From assembly GCA_029202545.1 (NCBI GenBank), contig CP119311.1, forward strand, positions 5,580,001 through 5,644,000: 64,000 bases of DNA, written 5' to 3'. Positions within the stretch are counted from its first letter, which is position 1. The number at the start of each line of letters is the position of its first letter. Positions 60,762 to 64,000 of the stretch are shown here, in pieces. The notes beneath the pieces are model-generated. The model was not told the origin of the DNA, did not search any database, and saw nothing but the letters and a program-made list of their open reading frames with translations. The stretch is from Candidatus Pseudobacter hemicellulosilyticus. Lineage in GTDB: Bacteria > Bacteroidota > Bacteroidia > Chitinophagales > Chitinophagaceae. The translations under genes were made by a program, and so were the position numbers.

Positions 60762-62384
60762 ATGAAAAAGCATTACCGGATACTCACTCTCCTCTCCCTG
60801 CTCTGCCTGCTGGCAAGCCCGTCCTGCACCAAGCTCAAGGACAGGAGTTACAATGAGCTCATTGAAAAAGAGTTCACGCCCACCCCGGGCGATATCAGCG
60901 CTTTTGTGGGCTCCGCCTATGTGAACTGGCGCTACCTGCTGCTGTTCTGGAATGGTCTGCACCGCGCACAGGAAAACACAGCCGATGGCATGGTGATCCC
61001 CGCCCGTCCCAATGGCTGGGTGGATGGCGGCATCTTCCGGCGCATCCATGAACACAAATGGACCTCGGAAGATGATGTGGTGCTCAACTGCTGGAACCGC
61101 AGCTACGAAGGCATTACCAACTGCAACCGGATCATCTACCAGGTGGAGACCAACCGCATCCCGCTGGGTGACGCCAAAGACGCTACCATTGCCGAACTCA
61201 AAGTGCTGCGCGCCTCTTACTACTATGTACTCTGCGATCTCTACGGCAATATTCCCATTGTTGACAAATGGGATGTACCCGAAGGATATATACCCGAGCA
61301 AAGCAGCCGGCAGCAGGTCTTTGATTTTATTGTTAAAGAGATCACTGACAATTTAGGCCTGCTGAGTGAAGAAAGCGGTCCCACCATGTATGCACGCTTC
61401 AACAAATGGGCAGCGCATTTCCTGCTGGCCAAAATGTACCTGAATGCAGAAGTGTTCACCGGTACCCCGAAATGGAATGAGTGCATTGCCCAATGCGAAG
61501 CCATTGAAGCTTCGGAGAATTATATTTTGGAGGCGAGCCAAAAGAATGTGTTTGTGACCGAGAACGAAAATTCCAAGGAGATCATCCTGGCCCTGCCGAT
61601 CGATGAGAACTATACCAAGGACTGGAACAGTTTTGATATCCATATGCAGACCCTGCAGCCGGCCAACCAGGCTACCTATAACCTCCTGTATGCGCCCTGG
61701 GGCGGTATCTGCGCAGTTCCCCAGTTCATCAATACGTTTGATCCGGAGGACAACCGGTACAAGGACAACTGGATCCGCGGCCAGCAGTATTCCGCTACCG
61801 GCGCACCCCTTAACTGTACCATGGGGACCCTGACCGGGGCGCCGCTCAACTTCATCAATGAAGTGCCGGCCATTGACCTGTCGGAAGAGATCCACGGGCT
61901 AAGGCTCGGTAAATTTGAGATTGCAGATGGCTCCAATGTAATGATCAATAACGACTGGCCCCTGTTCCGCTATGCAGATGTGCTGCTGATGCGTGCCGAA
62001 TCTTTGCTGCGCACCAATCGCGCTGCCGATGCAGCTACTATTGTCAGCAATGTCCGTTTGCGCAACTTTCCCGCTAACCCGGGCAAAGCCACTGTTACCG
62101 GCCCCGAGCTGGAAGTAGGCAGCATTTATGATTATGGCAGAAGGGACCGCCACGTCAATACCAGTGAAGGAGGCGCCAATATCCGCTATGGCCGCTTCCT
62201 GGATGAACTGGGCTACGAGTTTGCACAGGAAGCCCATCGCCGGCAGGACCTGATCCGCTTTGATGTGTTCACCAAAAAATCCTGGTTCTCCCATGCACCC
62301 AACGGCGATTACCGGAAACTGTTCCCGATACCGGCACAGGCCATGCGGACCAACAATAAACTTAACCAGAACGACGGCTACTGA
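60762..62384 (+). CDS. susD: SusD/RagB family glycan-binding lipoprotein (PUL2)
   Basis: 540 residues. N-terminal lipoprotein-like leader with C22 (LLASPSC). SusD N-terminal region (ISAFVGSAYVNWRYLLLFWNGLHRAQENTADGM) and TPR core (AELKVLRASYYYVLCDLYGNIPIV), and the C-terminal RagB/SusD domain (FRYADVLLMRAESLLRTNRAADAATIVSNVRLRNF; FAQEAHRRQDLIRFDVF). Partner of SusC2. The GH51 gene starts 92 nt downstream, after a hairpin. Confidence 0.95.
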   Translation: MKKHYRILTLLSLLCLLASPSCTKLKDRSYNELIEKEFTPTPGDISAFVGSAYVNWRYLLLFWNGLHRAQENTADGMVIPARPNGWVDGGIFRRIHEHKWTSEDDVVLNCWNRSYEGITNCNRIIYQVETNRIPLGDAKDATIAELKVLRASYYYVLCDLYGNIPIVDKWDVPEGYIPEQSSRQQVFDFIVKEITDNLGLLSEESGPTMYARFNKWAAHFLLAKMYLNAEVFTGTPKWNECIAQCEAIEASENYILEASQKNVFVTENENSKEIILALPIDENYTKDWNSFDIHMQTLQPANQATYNLLYAPWGGICAVPQFINTFDPEDNRYKDNWIRGQQYSATGAPLNCTMGTLTGAPLNFINEVPAIDLSEEIHGLRLGKFEIADGSNVMINNDWPLFRYADVLLMRAESLLRTNRAADAATIVSNVRLRNFPANPGKATVTGPELEVGSIYDYGRRDRHVNTSEGGANIRYGRFLDELGYEFAQEAHRRQDLIRFDVFTKKSWFSHAPNGDYRKLFPIPAQAMRTNNKLNQNDGY

Positions 62385-62417
62385 TGCCCGGCGCCGCGTT
62401 CAAAATAGTGTACCTTT

Positions 62418-62458
62418 CCTTTGCCGCCTGCCACTGTGCAACGCGGCAAAGGCTTTTA
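62418..62458 (+). terminator. attenuator-like hairpin between susD2 and GH51
   Basis: CCTTTGCCGC (62418-62427) pairs perfectly with GCGGCAAAGG (62443-62452), with a 15-nt loop, then CTTTTAT. It lies between two co-directional PUL genes, so it may lower expression of the enzyme relative to the SusCD pair. Confidence 0.55.
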
Positions 62459-62476
62459 TAGCTTTTACCAAAATAA

Positions 62477-64000
62477 ATGTTCATGTTCCACCCAACAAGA
62501 TCCGTACAGTTACTGGCCCTTCTCTTTTGCAGCTTTTTAGGCAGTAGCGCTATTGCACAAAAGCTGGTTGTAAAAACAAAGCAACCCACTGCGGGCATCT
62601 CGCCCACTATGTGGGGTGTATTCTTTGAAGACATCAACTTCGGCGCTGATGGCGGCCTCTATGCCGAACTGGTCAAGAACCGCTCTTTTGAATTCTTCAA
62701 ACCGCTGACCGGCTGGAAGACCGTTGGCAAAAAATTGGCCGAAGGCGATCTGCTGGTGCTGAACCGTGGCGAAGCCGATGCTGCCAACCCGCGTTTCCTG
62801 CGTGTACAGGCCCGCCAGACCGTTAAAAATGACCTCGGCCTGGTGAACGAAGGTTTCCGCGGCATGGGCATCAAGGCCGGCCTGCGCTATGACTTCTCTG
62901 TACAATACCGCCTGGATGGACAGCCCTTCCGGCTACTTCTTGAACTGCTGGACAATGCAGGCGCTGTGATCGGCAATACGTCCTTGCCGCTGGACCAGGC
63001 GGATGGGCAATGGCATAACCAGCAGATCAGCTTTACTGCCAGCGCCACCGCCACCAAAGGCAGTTTCCGCATCTGGTTTGAAGGCAATGGCAAGGCCGAC
63101 TTTGATATGATCTCCCTTTTCCCTTCAGATACCTGGAAGCAGCGCCCCGGCGGTCTGCGCGCAGATATGGTGCAATGGCTGGCCGATCTGAAACCCGGCT
63201 TTATCCGCTTTCCGGGCGGCTGCATTGTGGAAGGGCCTGTCCTTGCCCAGCGCTACCAATGGAAGAATACCGTTGGCGCCCTTGACCAGCGACCGATGGT
63301 CGTCAACCGCTGGAACTTTGAATTTGGTCACCGCCCCGCACCGGACTATTACCAGAGCTTCGGTCTCGGCTTCTATGAATATTTCCAGCTGGCAGAAGAT
63401 ATCGGGGCCCAGCCCCTGCCCATCCTGAACTGTGGTATGGCCTGCCAGTACAACAGTGCAGAATTAGTGTCCATGGATGACCTGCAACCCTATATCCAGG
63501 ACGCCCTGGACCTGGTGGAGTTTGCCAATGGCGATACCACATCGCAATGGGGCAGGCTGCGCGCCAGCATGGGACATCCGGCGCCTTTCCATTTAACCAT
63601 GATAGGCATTGGCAATGAGAACTGGGGACCGCAGTATATTGAAAGGCTGCAGCGTTTTACCACGGCCATCAAAGCACAATATCCCGATATACAGATCGTG
63701 AACAGCGCCGGTACGGATCCTTCCGGTGATCGCTTCCAGTTCCTGGACAGTGCGCTGCGAAAAATGAATGCCGATGTCATTGATGAACATTATTACCGGA
63801 GCCCGGATTGGTTCTTGCAGAACGCTTCGCGTTATGATACCTATTCCCGCAACGGCTCTATGATCTTTGCCGGTGAATATGCCGCACAAACGGATCGCAT
63901 TGCCAGTACGGAGAACCGTAACAACTGGCGGGGCGCCCTGGCAGAAGCTGCATTCATGACCGGCCTGGAACGCAATGCAGGCGTGGTGCGCATGGCTTCC
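62477..64000 (+). CDS. GH51 family alpha-L-arabinofuranosidase (partial, runs off window)
   Basis: The first 508 codons are visible, open to the right edge; the gene continues. Signal peptide followed by IAQ (about residue 26); the ATG at 62483 is an alternative start. N-terminal part: GISPTMWGVFFEDINFGADGGLYAELVKNRSFEFF. A CBM-like jelly roll (about 105-225) is inserted before the TIM barrel, and RFPGGCIVEG starts the barrel. Acid/base E381 in GIGNENWGP and nucleophile E467 in FAGEYAA. Retaining enzyme releasing alpha-L-arabinose from arabinan or arabinoxylan. Third gene of PUL2. Confidence 0.92.
   Translation, partial: MFMFHPTRSVQLLALLFCSFLGSSAIAQKLVVKTKQPTAGISPTMWGVFFEDINFGADGGLYAELVKNRSFEFFKPLTGWKTVGKKLAEGDLLVLNRGEADAANPRFLRVQARQTVKNDLGLVNEGFRGMGIKAGLRYDFSVQYRLDGQPFRLLLELLDNAGAVIGNTSLPLDQADGQWHNQQISFTASATATKGSFRIWFEGNGKADFDMISLFPSDTWKQRPGGLRADMVQWLADLKPGFIRFPGGCIVEGPVLAQRYQWKNTVGALDQRPMVVNRWNFEFGHRPAPDYYQSFGLGFYEYFQLAEDIGAQPLPILNCGMACQYNSAELVSMDDLQPYIQDALDLVEFANGDTTSQWGRLRASMGHPAPFHLTMIGIGNENWGPQYIERLQRFTTAIKAQYPDIQIVNSAGTDPSGDRFQFLDSALRKMNADVIDEHYYRSPDWFLQNASRYDTYSRNGSMIFAGEYAAQTDRIASTENRNNWRGALAEAAFMTGLERNAGVVRMAS

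Overview
The window comes from a GC-moderate, environmental, glycan-degrading member of the Bacteroidota, most likely family Chitinophagaceae (Chitinophaga-like). This rests on two SusC/SusD pairs, surface lipoproteins with Bacteroidota lipoboxes, a type IX secretion (T9SS) C-terminal sorting domain, an exosortase N system, promoters of the TTTG-N19/20-TAnnTTTG type, and many glycoside hydrolases. No replication, ribosomal or phage genes are seen, and there is no IS element or CRISPR array. One tRNA gene, tRNA-Ser(CGA), is present.

Layout. 0-9 kb: the C-terminal end of an unidentified gene, a YiaA-like membrane protein next to a Crp/Fnr regulator, an AraC regulator, an SDR-type NAD(P)-binding protein abutting a CPA1 Na+/H+ antiporter, a small lipoprotein, a hybrid histidine kinase and a class I terpene synthase. 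9-13.4 kb: a degenerate tandem-repeat array, tRNA-Ser(CGA), then an A+T-richer segment with a divergent pair (Asp-box lipoprotein and a ToxR-like membrane-bound regulator). 13.4-22.7 kb: polysaccharide utilization locus 1 (PUL1): TIG/NHL lipoprotein, SusC, SusD, DUF4973-type lipoprotein, GH43 with a discoidin domain, closed by a strong terminator. 22.8-32.5 kb: a flavin-dependent monooxygenase-like protein, a NarL/TPR-kinase two-component system, a giant repeat-rich lipoprotein, a frameshifted SRPBCC gene, an SDR protein, and a DoxX/HxlR divergent pair. 32.7-42.4 kb: GH39, a carboxymuconolactone decarboxylase-like protein, a YCII protein with an ECF42-type sigma factor, GH95, DoxX, an aldo/keto reductase and a PepSY membrane protein. 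42.4-47.2 kb: a repeat-bearing leader region, then the XrtN substrate (VIT domain plus PEP-CTERM-like tail) translationally coupled to exosortase N. 47.3-55.2 kb: type II NADH dehydrogenase, GH26, a chitin-binding-module T9SS protein, and a WalJ-like metallo-hydrolase. 55.4-64 kb: GH127, then PUL2 (SusC, SusD, GH51), running off the right edge.

How the genes work together. GH127 (beta-L-arabinofuranosidase), GH51 (alpha-L-arabinofuranosidase) and GH43 point to arabinose-containing plant glycans as a main substrate. A palindrome TTGTC-N5-GACAA lies over the predicted promoters of GH39, GH127 and PUL2 susC. One regulator may therefore coordinate genes 20 kb apart. A second regulatory hypothesis is an FNR-like box (TTGAC-N4-GTCAA), centred about 29 nt upstream of the -7 box of the yiaA-like gene and next to a Crp/Fnr gene with a matching E-x-x-S-R recognition helix.

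All family names were assigned by reading motifs; no database search was run.
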